DNA of 64,000 bases, from assembly GCF_003600645.1 (NCBI RefSeq), contig NZ_CP032482.1, forward strand, positions 3,038,001-3,102,000, written 5' to 3'. Each line of letters starts with the position of its first letter. The first letter of the stretch is position 1. This stretch comes from Yersinia rochesterensis (GTDB lineage: Bacteria > Pseudomonadota > Gammaproteobacteria > Enterobacterales > Enterobacteriaceae). Both the position numbers and the translations under genes were made by a program. Below are positions 36,381 to 45,015 of the stretch, piece after piece. The notes under the pieces are model-generated. The model was not told the origin of the DNA, ran no database searches, and saw only the letters and a list, made by a program, of their open reading frames with translations.

Positions 36381-39300
36381 CTACGCCCCTGAATTCTTTT
36401 AGTTAAAGCGCCACCTTGCCCCAAGTCTTTAGCCATCAACGCCTTATAGCGGCTATCAACAAATGCGCCAATCTCCGCGCCAAATTGCTCCATGCCCTGG
36501 CTGCTTTGAGCGGAGGTATTACCGTTGCCGTCGATAGTGATATAGACCTGCGGCGCGGCTGAACCACTTCCTCCACCTGAGCTGGTCGGCATATTGCTAC
36601 TCACCGCCCGAACGCCCAGTGAACCGTCAGCGGAGCGGGTTAGTGGCATAATTGCCTCTGGCCCCGCCTCCCCCATCACACCAGCACCTTTAGCAAACGC
36701 AAAAAAGGTAGGTGAGCTGACAACTTGGCCGCTGTAAGCGCTTAGGCTTGGCGAATCATAAACGCCGCCCTTGGCATTAAATGACAATCCGCTATAAGCT
36801 CCACCGGAGAATGCGTTGCTTGCCGAACCCGCCGCACTTCCGCCGCCCATAACCCCCCCCAGCAGCCCGCCAGAGACACCGGTTATTGTCTGCATAATGG
36901 AGCTGGTGATAAGGGCTTGCGCCCCCATATCGACGAGGTTTTTGATAATCGATTGAGACAATGAAGCGAACAAATTCGACATAGCCTCTGTAGCCGTTTG
37001 GGTTTTATTCGCCAGACCCGTCAGCATATTAGTGAATCTGTCTTTGGAATCCTGATACAAATCCACGGCCATTCGCTGCAGATCACCTTGCGATGCGAAT
37101 AATTGCAGGGATGCCTGGTATTGTTGTTCGCGGGTTTCGGTTTCAGAGGCAAGAATAAGCTGATTTTTTCGCTGTTCGGTGATAACACCTGCCGCCGCAT
37201 AAGTCTCAATAAGCGCCTGACGCTTTGCCAGTTGGTTACTGAGGTTCTGCACCGGATCGACATTACCGGCCAGCTCATCATTCGCGCTGACGGCGGAGCG
37301 TTGGTTAGCCTCTGCCAGCGCCGTTAGATAGTCAGAGTGTATTTTCTCTTTGCGCCGATAGAGTTCCTCGGTGCTTTGTATTTCACCCCCCGTAATCTGC
37401 CGTTGAAGCTGTTCCTGTGCCTGCCGCTGAGATTCTGCTGCGGCGCGATAAGGATCTGACGCAATAGCCGCATTGTGATCTTCCCAACGCTGTTTTGACT
37501 CTGCCAGGGTTTTATTCAACCGTTCCAGTTCTACGCGCTGGCCATCGGTATATTTCGCCCCGGTTTCAATTGATGCAGCAAATAATGACGCGGCAGCTTC
37601 ACCCTGCGCCAGGCGAACAGACTCAACCTGAATTTCTTTATTCAGATTAGCAATGGCTTGTTCATAAGCTTTCGTTGCACTTTCAGCCGTTTTGGTTGCA
37701 CTGGCCGCTTTGTTTTTGGCCTGCTCATTCGCCTTATTCTGCTCTGTCTGATCATAATTACGCAGTTCGCCACTGACGAATTTTAACACTTCAGCAGGAT
37801 CGGTGATTTTAAGGCGTTCAGCTTCCTGCTTGGCAATTTCTGTCGCCTGTGCTTTTCCCGATAGCTTTAATATCGCCAGCTTATCGTCCTGCACTTTTTG
37901 CGCATTTTTCAGTTCTTCGCTAACGGGAATAATCAGACTAGTCGAGTTAAAAGCGGCTTTGGCTTGGGTAGCAATATTCAGCGAGTTGGTAAAATTAGCC
38001 ATCATTCCGGCTGCAATTCCCACTTCAACTTGTTCCAGCTTGAGGATGCCTACACCCTCTTTAAGCGTTCCATTTAGCTGAGCGCTCAGGACATTAGCAC
38101 CGTTTACCGCCCTGCTTTTATTCTCTTCCGCATCCGTTAACTCTTTGAGTGCAATGGCTTGATTATTAATCGAGGTTTTCAGTTCTTCAGCTGCTTGCTT
38201 CCCAATTACAGAGCCTTTCCCCCATAAATAAATCTGGCGACTGTTGCGCTCAACGGCTTCAGTGGCTTTGTCGTAATTCTTTTGCGCATCAGCAACAACG
38301 GAAGAAAGTGCCGGTAATGAGTTATTCAGCTTGCCGATTTCTGCGGCTAACTGAACATTCCCCATCTCCCGCATTTTATCAATCAGACCACCGATTCCAC
38401 CCGCCAGCTCTGTCGCTGACCGTTTGGCCTGTTCTGATTTTTCGTAGAAATAATAGATTGCACCGGCTGCCAGCATTGCGGCCCCGACCGGGCCACCCAC
38501 CAAGCCCAGCGCCTTACTTGCCAGCCCGGAAGCGATATTTAAGCGCCCCTGCGCCGCCGCAAGAGCATCGGTTGCAGCGACTTCGGCGCGTGATGCCGCC
38601 GCAACAGCAGCGGAGTTGGTTGCCAACTGTGCACGAATAACAGCGCGAGCCTTTTCTGTTTGCGCCAGCTGTAGTTGAGCAACTAACGATTTCTGGACTG
38701 CTACCGCTGATTCTCGCTCAGCCCTGATTTGAAGCAGTGATGCCTGAACACCCTCAACTTGCGCCGCAGCCAGGGCAAGTTGTGAGCGGGTTGCGGTAAT
38801 CAGATTGCCAGTCGCGCTGCTAACGCTGCTGGCCAACCCGCCGAAGTATCGTGCCAGTCCAAGGCCAACCAGCCCGGTACCGGCAGCAACTAATACATCA
38901 ATGTTATTCGCCGCAGTGGAAATGACACCAGAGATTGCCGCCGTCACCCCCATCGCGGTGTTCGCGTCTCCGATATAAGCTTTCCAGTGGTTTGACAGCT
39001 TAGTGATGGCATCACCGACCGTGGTCGGCATGGCTTCGGCCAGTTCTGCGTTACGGTCTTTTGCGGCAATAGTGGCTTTTGCAAAAGTATCCATCGATAA
39101 CTTGCCACTGGCGGCCAGTTTTTTAACCGCCGTCTCTGTCAGCCCCAGATACCGGGCAATATCACCAACAATCGTCGGCATAACTTCCATAACGGTATTC
39201 CACTGATCTCCGGCAACTTTGCCGGAAACCATGGATTTAGACAGGGCATTAATGGCGCTCTCGCCCTTTTCAGCGCTGGCCGCATTGGTGGTCAATGAAC

Positions 39301-39775
39301 TGGAAATTGAATCAATAAAATCAATGGTGCTGGCGGTGGAGAAGCCAAGTTCCTTCATTGAGTTGGCACTACGAATATATAACTCGGATTGCTCCTCAAT
39401 GCTTTTATAGGTGCGGTCGCTGATCTCCATCAGGCGTTGCTGAACGCTGTTATATTCCTCCTGTGAGCCAGTCGCCATTTTAATGCGTGATGAAATTTGC
39501 CCGTATTGGTCAGCCGTGTTGATGAGACTACTCACCGCGAACGAACCGGCAAGCACACCCACCATGGCGCGTGCTGATTCTCTTATGGTGGCCAACTCAT
39601 TGTTAAGTTCGGATAATGCGCGTTTGCTCTGACGCGTAGCCGCTTCTACCTTGCGAGAGCCGCCCTCCATTGTTTTGTAATATTCAGCACCCAGACGAGA
39701 AGCTCTTGCAATCTCGGTTTGAAATGAACTTGAGTTAGCCGACAGGTTGACGATCAGATCACCCAGAACTGTCAT
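36377..39775 (-). CDS. Tail length tape measure protein (lambda H-like)
   Basis: At 1132 residues, this is the longest phage protein in the window. The N-terminal third contains the tape measure domain (LGDLIVNLSANSSSFQTEI and ADQYGQISSRIKMATGS). A hydrophobic stretch lies near VGGPVGAAMLAAGAIYYFY. Long Ala/Lys/Glu/Gln helices follow, then a Gly/Ser-rich C-terminal domain with GAQALITSSIMQ and FAKGAGVMGEAGPEAIMPL, the conserved end of lambda-type tape measures. It sets tail length and is ejected with the DNA. GGAGG precedes the ATG. Confidence 0.96.
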   Translation of the reverse strand: MTVLGDLIVNLSANSSSFQTEIARASRLGAEYYKTMEGGSRKVEAATRQSKRALSELNNELATIRESARAMVGVLAGSFAVSSLINTADQYGQISSRIKMATGSQEEYNSVQQRLMEISDRTYKSIEEQSELYIRSANSMKELGFSTASTIDFIDSISSSLTTNAASAEKGESAINALSKSMVSGKVAGDQWNTVMEVMPTIVGDIARYLGLTETAVKKLAASGKLSMDTFAKATIAAKDRNAELAEAMPTTVGDAITKLSNHWKAYIGDANTAMGVTAAISGVISTAANNIDVLVAAGTGLVGLGLARYFGGLASSVSSATGNLITATRSQLALAAAQVEGVQASLLQIRAERESAVAVQKSLVAQLQLAQTEKARAVIRAQLATNSAAVAAASRAEVAATDALAAAQGRLNIASGLASKALGLVGGPVGAAMLAAGAIYYFYEKSEQAKRSATELAGGIGGLIDKMREMGNVQLAAEIGKLNNSLPALSSVVADAQKNYDKATEAVERNSRQIYLWGKGSVIGKQAAEELKTSINNQAIALKELTDAEENKSRAVNGANVLSAQLNGTLKEGVGILKLEQVEVGIAAGMMANFTNSLNIATQAKAAFNSTSLIIPVSEELKNAQKVQDDKLAILKLSGKAQATEIAKQEAERLKITDPAEVLKFVSGELRNYDQTEQNKANEQAKNKAASATKTAESATKAYEQAIANLNKEIQVESVRLAQGEAAASLFAASIETGAKYTDGQRVELERLNKTLAESKQRWEDHNAAIASDPYRAAAESQRQAQEQLQRQITGGEIQSTEELYRRKEKIHSDYLTALAEANQRSAVSANDELAGNVDPVQNLSNQLAKRQALIETYAAAGVITEQRKNQLILASETETREQQYQASLQLFASQGDLQRMAVDLYQDSKDRFTNMLTGLANKTQTATEAMSNLFASLSQSIIKNLVDMGAQALITSSIMQTITGVSGGLLGGVMGGGSAAGSASNAFSGGAYSGLSFNAKGGVYDSPSLSAYSGQVVSSPTFFAFAKGAGVMGEAGPEAIMPLTRSADGSLGVRAVSSNMPTSSGGGSGSAAPQVYITIDGNGNTSAQSSQGMEQFGAEIGAFVDSRYKALMAKDLGQGGALTKRIQGRR

Positions 39776-39786
39776 AGTTCCTCCCA

Positions 39787-39805
39787 GAAACCCGCCGAAG
39801 CGGGT
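39787..39805 (-). terminator. Terminator-like hairpin between GT and tape measure gene
   Basis: The stem ACCCGC/GCGGGT with tetraloop TTCG (minus strand) is the same hairpin type that both IS copies target elsewhere. The following T-run is short (TTTCT), so it may attenuate or act as a processing boundary. Confidence 0.5.
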
Positions 39806-39808
39806 GAA

Positions 39809-40506
39809 TTACTCAGCCAACTGACCTAAAAACGCTTCAAGTTCTGATCCGTCGTCGTCAATTTTATTTTCCGACTTACCCCAGCCCAATAACACATCTT
39901 CAATACTGAGCTGATTTCTCCCCCCTTGTGCGTTATAGGCCGCTGCCGTGATTTGTGCTGCTTGAAAGTCTCCCCGCTCATCACCGATCGGGCTGATACG
40001 GTCATATGCAGCCCACAAGCGAAGTTCACTCATCCCGATCGTTTGTTGGAGTTCACCCAATGTCCTACCCAGACGAAGTGCGAGTTTCATCATGAATTGG
40101 GTGCCGGGTTCTATGACTTTTTTTCAGCATCCTCTGAAGATGTTGCCAACCCCATCGCGATCCTCAAAAGACGGGCATGCACTGGGCCGTAAAATGAAAT
40201 CACGGTTTCCAATTCGCTCACTGCAAAAACTGGCTGCAGGTCTTCGTCCAATAACGCATCAATAAACATCACAGCATCAGCACGAATATTGCGCTGGGTT
40301 TCTTCTGAGATAGAAAGCTGGACTCCCCCCTCCTTTATTTCCGGTGATGCCATAATCTCGCGCCACCGGCCCCATCCCTCTAAAGAGGGTTCTCGTAGTA
40401 CGACACTCACCCCATCCCACTCGCTGACTGATACCGTTTTAGTACGAAATCCAGCATGTGCTGCAGACACCAGTGATTTGAGATCAAACTTCTTTTTGAC
40501 TGACAT
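39809..40506 (-). CDS. Tail assembly chaperone, frameshifted long form (lambda G-T-like)
   Basis: This product is made by a -1 shift at 40117-40123. Reading continues without a stop as GTC ATA GAA CCC into MMKLALRLGRTLGELQQ, which is the T domain (DUF4035-like) ending at 39809. The T reading frame has no convincing ribosome site of its own, and its first ATG at 40093 follows the G stop. This is the conserved G/GT arrangement of long-tailed phages: GT binds the tape measure through G and the tail tube protein through T. The ratio of G to GT is set by the shift frequency. Confidence 0.85.
40111..40506 (-). CDS. Tail assembly chaperone, short form (lambda G-like)
   Basis: A 131-residue protein (MSVKKKFDLKSLVSAAHAG) of the phage tail assembly chaperone family, in the G position after V and before the tape measure gene. 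It coats the tape measure during tail assembly and is absent from the mature virion. Its last codons GAA AAA AAG form a slippery heptamer that gives the longer GT form by -1 frameshifting. Confidence 0.88.
   Translation of the reverse strand: MSVKKKFDLKSLVSAAHAGFRTKTVSVSEWDGVSVVLREPSLEGWGRWREIMASPEIKEGGVQLSISEETQRNIRADAVMFIDALLDEDLQPVFAVSELETVISFYGPVHARLLRIAMGLATSSEDAEKKS
40117..40123 (-). promoter_or_regulatory. Programmed -1 frameshift heptamer A AAA AAG
   Basis: On the minus strand the zero frame reads GAA AAA AAG TCA TAG, placing A AAA AAG in the correct X XXY YYZ phase five codons or fewer before the G stop. Lambda uses G GGA AAG at the same place. Confidence 0.85.
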
Positions 40507-40523
40507 GTTTTAGTGCCCTCCTG

Positions 40524-41243
40524 TTAAGCGGTGACGTTAGCTGTGTAAGTCGCGGTTTTGTTGCCATCGGAAGTCGTAACCGTAATGCTGGCTGATCCTG
40601 CAGTTGCCCCGGTAGGGGCTGTTACTGTCACCGTCATACCGCTGGCCATGGCTGTCGCTCGGGCCGGAACGGATGAGAGTAAAGTGAAGCCTTTGTTTGT
40701 CGCATTTGACGGGGTAATATTGACGTTAAATGTCGCTGTCCCACCCGCAGCCACGCTGCCACTAGTCGGCGTCAGGGTTACGCCAGTGACGGGAACGACA
40801 TCAGAAGCCATAATGCGGACAGGCTTACCAATAATGCGCAGAGTATAAGAAGCGGAAACCACACCTGACGTCCCGGCACTCCAGCTGTTTTGCCGAACCT
40901 CAGCAAGATAGGCAAATCCGTTACCCGATGGGAATACAACCCTGATAGCGCGGCGCTCATCCGTTTCATAGGCTTCCATTAAAGACTCTTGCGCCAACTC
41001 GCCAGCACTCCAGTTTCGATTGATGCTCATTTCGGCTGGTGATGAAAGTCCATTCGTCATTTCTTTTTCGGTCGAACAAAGTGTCGTCACTTCAATGTCA
41101 TCTTTCTGCCCTCCGGTGAAACTCAGCTCTTTTGTTGAACACGATGCTGACAGCCAAGTAGCATTTGCCGGGTTTGCTTCGGTCGCTACCGCAGCAGAAA
41201 TGCTAAATACTGTGCCCTGCGTTTTTTCATAAATACTGGTCAT
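40524..41243 (-). CDS. Major tail tube protein with Ig-like domain (lambda V-like)
   Basis: The start at 41243 (MTSIYEKTQGT) is chosen because TGGAG lies seven bases upstream, giving 239 residues; a longer reading crosses a terminator. The N-terminal 150 residues are the tail tube domain. The C-terminal 85 or so (VTGVTLTPTSGSVAAGGTATF onwards) form a BIG2-type immunoglobulin-like domain, as in lambda V, expected to decorate the tail surface and perhaps bind cell-surface sugars. Confidence 0.93.
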   Translation of the reverse strand: MTSIYEKTQGTVFSISAAVATEANPANATWLSASCSTKELSFTGGQKDDIEVTTLCSTEKEMTNGLSSPAEMSINRNWSAGELAQESLMEAYETDERRAIRVVFPSGNGFAYLAEVRQNSWSAGTSGVVSASYTLRIIGKPVRIMASDVVPVTGVTLTPTSGSVAAGGTATFNVNITPSNATNKGFTLLSSVPARATAMASGMTVTVTAPTGATAGSASITVTTSDGNKTATYTANVTA

Positions 41244-41259
41244 ATATTGACTCCAGGCA

Positions 41260-41284
41260 TAAAAAAACCCGCTCAGTGGCGGGT
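41260..41284 (-). terminator. Intrinsic terminator just upstream of V
   Basis: On the minus strand ACCCGC/GCGGGT is followed by TTTTTTT and ATGCCTGGAG, the V ribosome-binding segment. It lies between U and V within the late operon. Confidence 0.7.
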
Positions 41285-41301
41285 GCAATAAAGGGAAAAC
41301 G

Positions 41302-41706
41302 TTATTTAAAATACGTTACGGAATAATTGATATCTGATGATCCCCAGGTCAGTGCCTCATCATCGCGTCGATAGTCATAGCCGAGCGGCGAAAGGCTTTC
41401 GACCAACTGAGATAATGGCGGGATATCTGCCATCACGGGATAAATCTTTGTTTCCATCCACTCATCAAGCGCTGAGTCAGGGCTTTGTGCTTTTAAAAAA
41501 ACCTCCACGTGCAAGACTGCCCGCCAGTGGTCACCATCGATATATTCTCCCGTGGACTCAGAATCAGTCAGATAAACGGCCACTGCAGGTAAATCTTTTA
41601 CATCAAGAAAGCCCGGCCTGCCGTCAAAAAAAGTGACATTGGGATCATTAATGGATTTTTTCAGTGCATCCAGCACCGCCATGCGTATCGCGGTATGTCT
41701 ATTCAT
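41302..41706 (-). CDS. Tail terminator protein (lambda U-like)
   Basis: A 134-residue protein (MNRHTAIRMAVLDALKKSI) of the gpU family, with the acidic ESTGEYIDGDHWRAVLHVEVF core strand. It caps the tail tube when the length set by the tape measure is reached and joins it to the head. It starts inside the Z stop codon (ATGA). Confidence 0.9.
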   Translation of the reverse strand: MNRHTAIRMAVLDALKKSINDPNVTFFDGRPGFLDVKDLPAVAVYLTDSESTGEYIDGDHWRAVLHVEVFLKAQSPDSALDEWMETKIYPVMADIPPLSQLVESLSPLGYDYRRDDEALTWGSSDINYSVTYFK

Positions 41707-42257
41707 CGTTTAATTACCAGGCGTAATTGATTATTCAGCGCAGCAGACAACTCTTTGGGTAAGTCACTATTCAGAAGGGATTTTGTTTCATCATGAAATG
41801 CCTGAGTCAGCGGCGCGGCCATCGGTATCTTGATAACCTCGATCGGGTAGCGGGCTTTTGTCGTTCGACGCATCACTTGCCATCGCCCATTACTGAGTTG
41901 CTGTAAGAATGCCCCTGAAAATGAGAGGCGCCCTACTTTTAACACGCTACCTGCACTGCCCTGATCCCCGCCACGACGAGATAACTGCATCCGCACCGAA
42001 CCAAGGTTAATGACGGGTAAATCACCTCGTTTCACGCGAATTGTGGCTATCGGACGTCCGGGGCTGGCCTTTTTCAGTTTAGCCCGCCCACGTACCAGTT
42101 TTAACGGTACTTTCGTACCCTTTGAAACTTTAGAGCTACTGCGGCTAATTGCCCGCGCAGCAACCCGGTTAACCGCTTGCGAGGTGGCTCGAGGCACTGC
42201 CGTTTTACTGAGTTCGGTAAGATTACTGATTAACTGATCCAAACCTTGAACTGTCAT
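41703..42257 (-). CDS. Tail completion protein (lambda Z-like)
   Basis: A 184-residue basic protein of the minor tail protein Z family: MTVQGLDQLISNLTELSKTAV, a Lys/Arg-rich centre and IPMAAPLTQAFHDE near the C-terminus. It acts at the head-proximal end of the tail. Position between FII and U follows lambda order. Confidence 0.9.
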   Translation of the reverse strand: MTVQGLDQLISNLTELSKTAVPRATSQAVNRVAARAISRSSSKVSKGTKVPLKLVRGRAKLKKASPGRPIATIRVKRGDLPVINLGSVRMQLSRRGGDQGSAGSVLKVGRLSFSGAFLQQLSNGRWQVMRRTTKARYPIEVIKIPMAAPLTQAFHDETKSLLNSDLPKELSAALNNQLRLVIKR

Positions 42258-42268
42258 GGCGTCTCCCG

Positions 42269-42544
42269 TTATTCCAACCAGACCTGCGGTTTGCCATTAA
42301 AAGACTGGTAGCGGGTGACAATATAGGATTGTCCATCCCAGACAGTCTGGTCGTTACGACGTGGTTTATAGTCAGAAGAGAAAATGACTAGTGATATGCC
42401 GTCTCCAGTCAAGGGACCCATTTCAGGAATAAGATGACTTTCAACGGCAACAAACCCCACGTCATTAATCAGGACCGGTTTTCCCATCCTGTCCAGCGTT
42501 GCCCGATCCATTTTTTCCACCAGCCGTTCAAAGGCGTTAGCCAT
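42269..42544 (-). CDS. Head-tail joining protein (lambda FII-like)
   Basis: A 91-residue protein (MANAFERLVEKMDRATLDRMG, ending RYQSFNGKPQVWLE) in the FII position and of FII length, matching the phage head-tail attachment family. It overlaps the end of the preceding DUF2190 gene by eight bases. Confidence 0.8.
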   Translation of the reverse strand: MANAFERLVEKMDRATLDRMGKPVLINDVGFVAVESHLIPEMGPLTGDGISLVIFSSDYKPRRNDQTVWDGQSYIVTRYQSFNGKPQVWLE

Positions 42545-42863
42545 TAATTTTTACCGCAATCACAGTCTCACTCGCTGCTGCTGAGGCCCAGGCACAACCC
42601 GCAGCAACTGCGTCAGTGGACGCAAGTTGAATCTTGCCCGCTTTCAGGAAAACCTTTTTTCCTGCTGGAATGATATCAGCAGCCAATTTAGGCAATAGGA
42701 AAACCCCCTCGGCCAAGCCATCGCCGGTGACTGCAGGGCCAATATCAACCAGCGCCACGGCAACAATATCGCCAATAACAACAGGATCTCCGCTGGTGAT
42801 AACCTCCGCACCAGAGTTGGTGATTGGAATAGTCATGCCTTCCTGAACATAATTTTTAGCCAT
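42537..42863 (-). CDS. DUF2190-family capsid-associated protein
   Basis: A 108-residue beta-rich, Ala/Val-rich protein (MAKNYVQEGMTIPITNSGA, with PAGKKVFLKAGKIQL). It belongs to the DUF2190 type found directly after major capsid genes; some relatives are capsid decoration or stabilisation proteins. A terminator separates it from the capsid gene, suggesting its level is set independently. Confidence 0.82.
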   Translation of the reverse strand: MAKNYVQEGMTIPITNSGAEVITSGDPVVIGDIVAVALVDIGPAVTGDGLAEGVFLLPKLAADIIPAGKKVFLKAGKIQLASTDAVAAGCAWASAAASETVIAVKING

Positions 42864-42904
42864 TTGAATTATCCCTACGACCCCGAGGGGCCGAATTTTA
42901 GGTA

Positions 42905-42924
42905 TAAAAAAAGCCCAACAGGGC
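42905..42924 (-). terminator. Terminator after the protease/capsid gene
   Basis: On the minus strand GCCCTGTTGGGC is followed by seven T residues. It lies between the capsid fusion stop and the DUF2190 start. Confidence 0.7.
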
Positions 42925-42945
42925 CGGATTAATAAAATGTCGCGA

Positions 42946-45015
42946 TCATTCGCCGCTGGACTTCACCAAGCCACGATGATCAACAGGTGCAACACCCGCA
43001 TCAATGCGGACCTTGGTCGTTACACCGTCTGATGTAAAGCCTTCTTGCTGATCAATGTATGGCGTGTCCATACCGGATAAATACGCAACTTCAATCGTAT
43101 CGGTTCCCTGTGCCGCCGCGAGATACCAAGCTTTGGTGCTGGCATCATCAAGACGAGGTTCGGCAATGACGGTGGCAAAATCTTTAACCGGGTTGATGAT
43201 GCCCGCGTTAATATCCGCCCCCTTGACACTGGATGAGCGAATGACCTGGTTAGTCGTAGACTCCAAACTGGTTGGAACAAGAATAAATGCCGGACGAATG
43301 TTCAGGTGACGCTCACCCTCTTTCTGTGTGCGCATCATTTGACGGGCTTTATCAAGATTAGCCACGTCAATCCCGCCGCTCGTAAGATTGCCATGCTTAC
43401 TATCAAACAGAGGGGTGCTGTCGGTTGTCATCTTGGGGTTAGTCGTCAGAATGAGATAAACCAGATCCGCAATGGTGGCTTTCGCCGCCCGCCCCAACTT
43501 CATTGGAATATCTGTCAGCATGTTCAGGTCATCATTAATAATAGCCTGACGGGTGATAGAGAATAACTCACCGTAAGTTGCCAACGCGATGGTGGCCTGC
43601 TTGTCGCCAGTCGTCACATACTTATATTCTGCCCCCTCACGGACCTTGCGCAGCGATTGAAAACCGCCCATCCCAACACGGTGTGCCGTTTTAAAATCAG
43701 AAAGTTGACCTTTGCGGGTCCATTCTTCGAACGTTTCCGGTGCTTCCTCCCAGCCCTGCAGGATGGATTTATTACTCACATCGATCAGGATATTGCCAAA
43801 ATCAGAAGTGCTGTGAGTAAAGGCCATGCCCACCATCTGCATTGGGTTGTAAGATGCAACACCAACGCCCCGCTCAGTCAGGGACATCCGGGCCAATTCA
43901 CGCAACGTCATACTGTTATATGCGTTGTCTTTTTGGCGCTCTTCATATCCCGCACGCACCATCAACGCCTGACGAATACCATCCCCAGTAAAGTTACCAT
44001 TACCGGCATAGATATGTTGGCCGGCAGGAGGGGTTTTATTCGATGGCGTGGCATCTCTGCCCATCAATGCCAGCAACTTTTCTCGGGATTGTTCAAGAGT
44101 GCAATCAATATCTTCGACGCACGCGGACTGCAGTTCCTGATAGCGTCCACCGAACATAGAAAACAGATCTTTAATCCCGTTGATGCGTTGTTTTTGTGAC
44201 TCGCGCTCCTGTGCACGAATAGCATTGTCATCCAGCGTTGCTGCGGGTGCTATCGGATTAGTGGGTGCGACAGGCTGCGTAACGGTCGCTTTGGGTGTGA
44301 TAATCATATTCTTCAGAGAGGCTGGCATAGAATCGAATTCCTCAATACGTTTTGAATTGATGCGGGCCATAGCCTGCATCGACGGAAGTAGTTGATCGGC
44401 AAAACCGTGCTCAACACATTCTTGTGCTGTTAACCAGGTTTCTTCACCGAGCATGACGGCCAGTTCTTCCGGGGTTTTACCGGTTTTTTTGGCATAAGAG
44501 GGAATGAGCACACCCTCCACTTTATCGAGCAGGTCGGCATAGTCGCGCATATCATTAGCGTCGCCACCGGTAATGCCCCAGGGTTTGTGGATCATCATCA
44601 TCGCGTTTTCCGGCATGATGACAGGGTTGCCGACCATCGCAATCACCGAGGCCATAGACGCGGCCAGTCCATCGATATAGACCGTTTTACTGGCGGGGTG
44701 ACTATTTAACAGGTTGTAGATAGCAATGCCTTCAAATACATCACCGCCCGGAGAATGAATGCGCAGGTTAATATGGTCGATATCACCCAACGCTTTCAGG
44801 CTGCTGGCGAACTGGCGAGCGGTAACCCCCCAGTAACCGATCTCCTCGTAAATATAAATATCCGCGCTCTTTTCACCACTCGCCTTCATGCGGAACCAGC
44901 TTTTATCTCCGCCAGACGCCTGCGGTGCCTCAATCAGTTTCTTTCTGCTGCTCTTGCCCACGGGCATCTCCTTTATCATTAGCCGGATCAGTATCAAACC
45001 TGAGATCCAATTCAT
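42946..45015 (-). CDS. ClpP-like prohead protease / major capsid protein fusion
   Basis: A 689-residue polyprotein. Residues about 40-230 are a ClpP/S49-type protease: SPGGDVFEG oxyanion region, the nucleophile Ser in DGLAASMASVIAM and His in MMMIHKPWG. A linker rich in Pro and polar residues follows. From about 330 to the end comes a Mu gpT-like major head protein (MSLTERGVGVASYNPMQ, PTSLESTTNQV). The protease should act on the scaffold and free the capsid segment. Start choice is open: 45015 has a weak upstream GGAGA, and internal Met codons at 44979 and 44967 also overlap the portal gene. No separate scaffold or capsid gene is present. Confidence 0.9.
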   Translation of the reverse strand: MNWISGLILIRLMIKEMPVGKSSRKKLIEAPQASGGDKSWFRMKASGEKSADIYIYEEIGYWGVTARQFASSLKALGDIDHINLRIHSPGGDVFEGIAIYNLLNSHPASKTVYIDGLAASMASVIAMVGNPVIMPENAMMMIHKPWGITGGDANDMRDYADLLDKVEGVLIPSYAKKTGKTPEELAVMLGEETWLTAQECVEHGFADQLLPSMQAMARINSKRIEEFDSMPASLKNMIITPKATVTQPVAPTNPIAPAATLDDNAIRAQERESQKQRINGIKDLFSMFGGRYQELQSACVEDIDCTLEQSREKLLALMGRDATPSNKTPPAGQHIYAGNGNFTGDGIRQALMVRAGYEERQKDNAYNSMTLRELARMSLTERGVGVASYNPMQMVGMAFTHSTSDFGNILIDVSNKSILQGWEEAPETFEEWTRKGQLSDFKTAHRVGMGGFQSLRKVREGAEYKYVTTGDKQATIALATYGELFSITRQAIINDDLNMLTDIPMKLGRAAKATIADLVYLILTTNPKMTTDSTPLFDSKHGNLTSGGIDVANLDKARQMMRTQKEGERHLNIRPAFILVPTSLESTTNQVIRSSSVKGADINAGIINPVKDFATVIAEPRLDDASTKAWYLAAAQGTDTIEVAYLSGMDTPYIDQQEGFTSDGVTTKVRIDAGVAPVDHRGLVKSSGE

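Noticed and set aside
43657..44199. 180-codon plus-strand ORF opposite the capsid gene
   Set aside because: It is antisense to a clear capsid domain with no ribosome site and a composition typical of a shadow frame.
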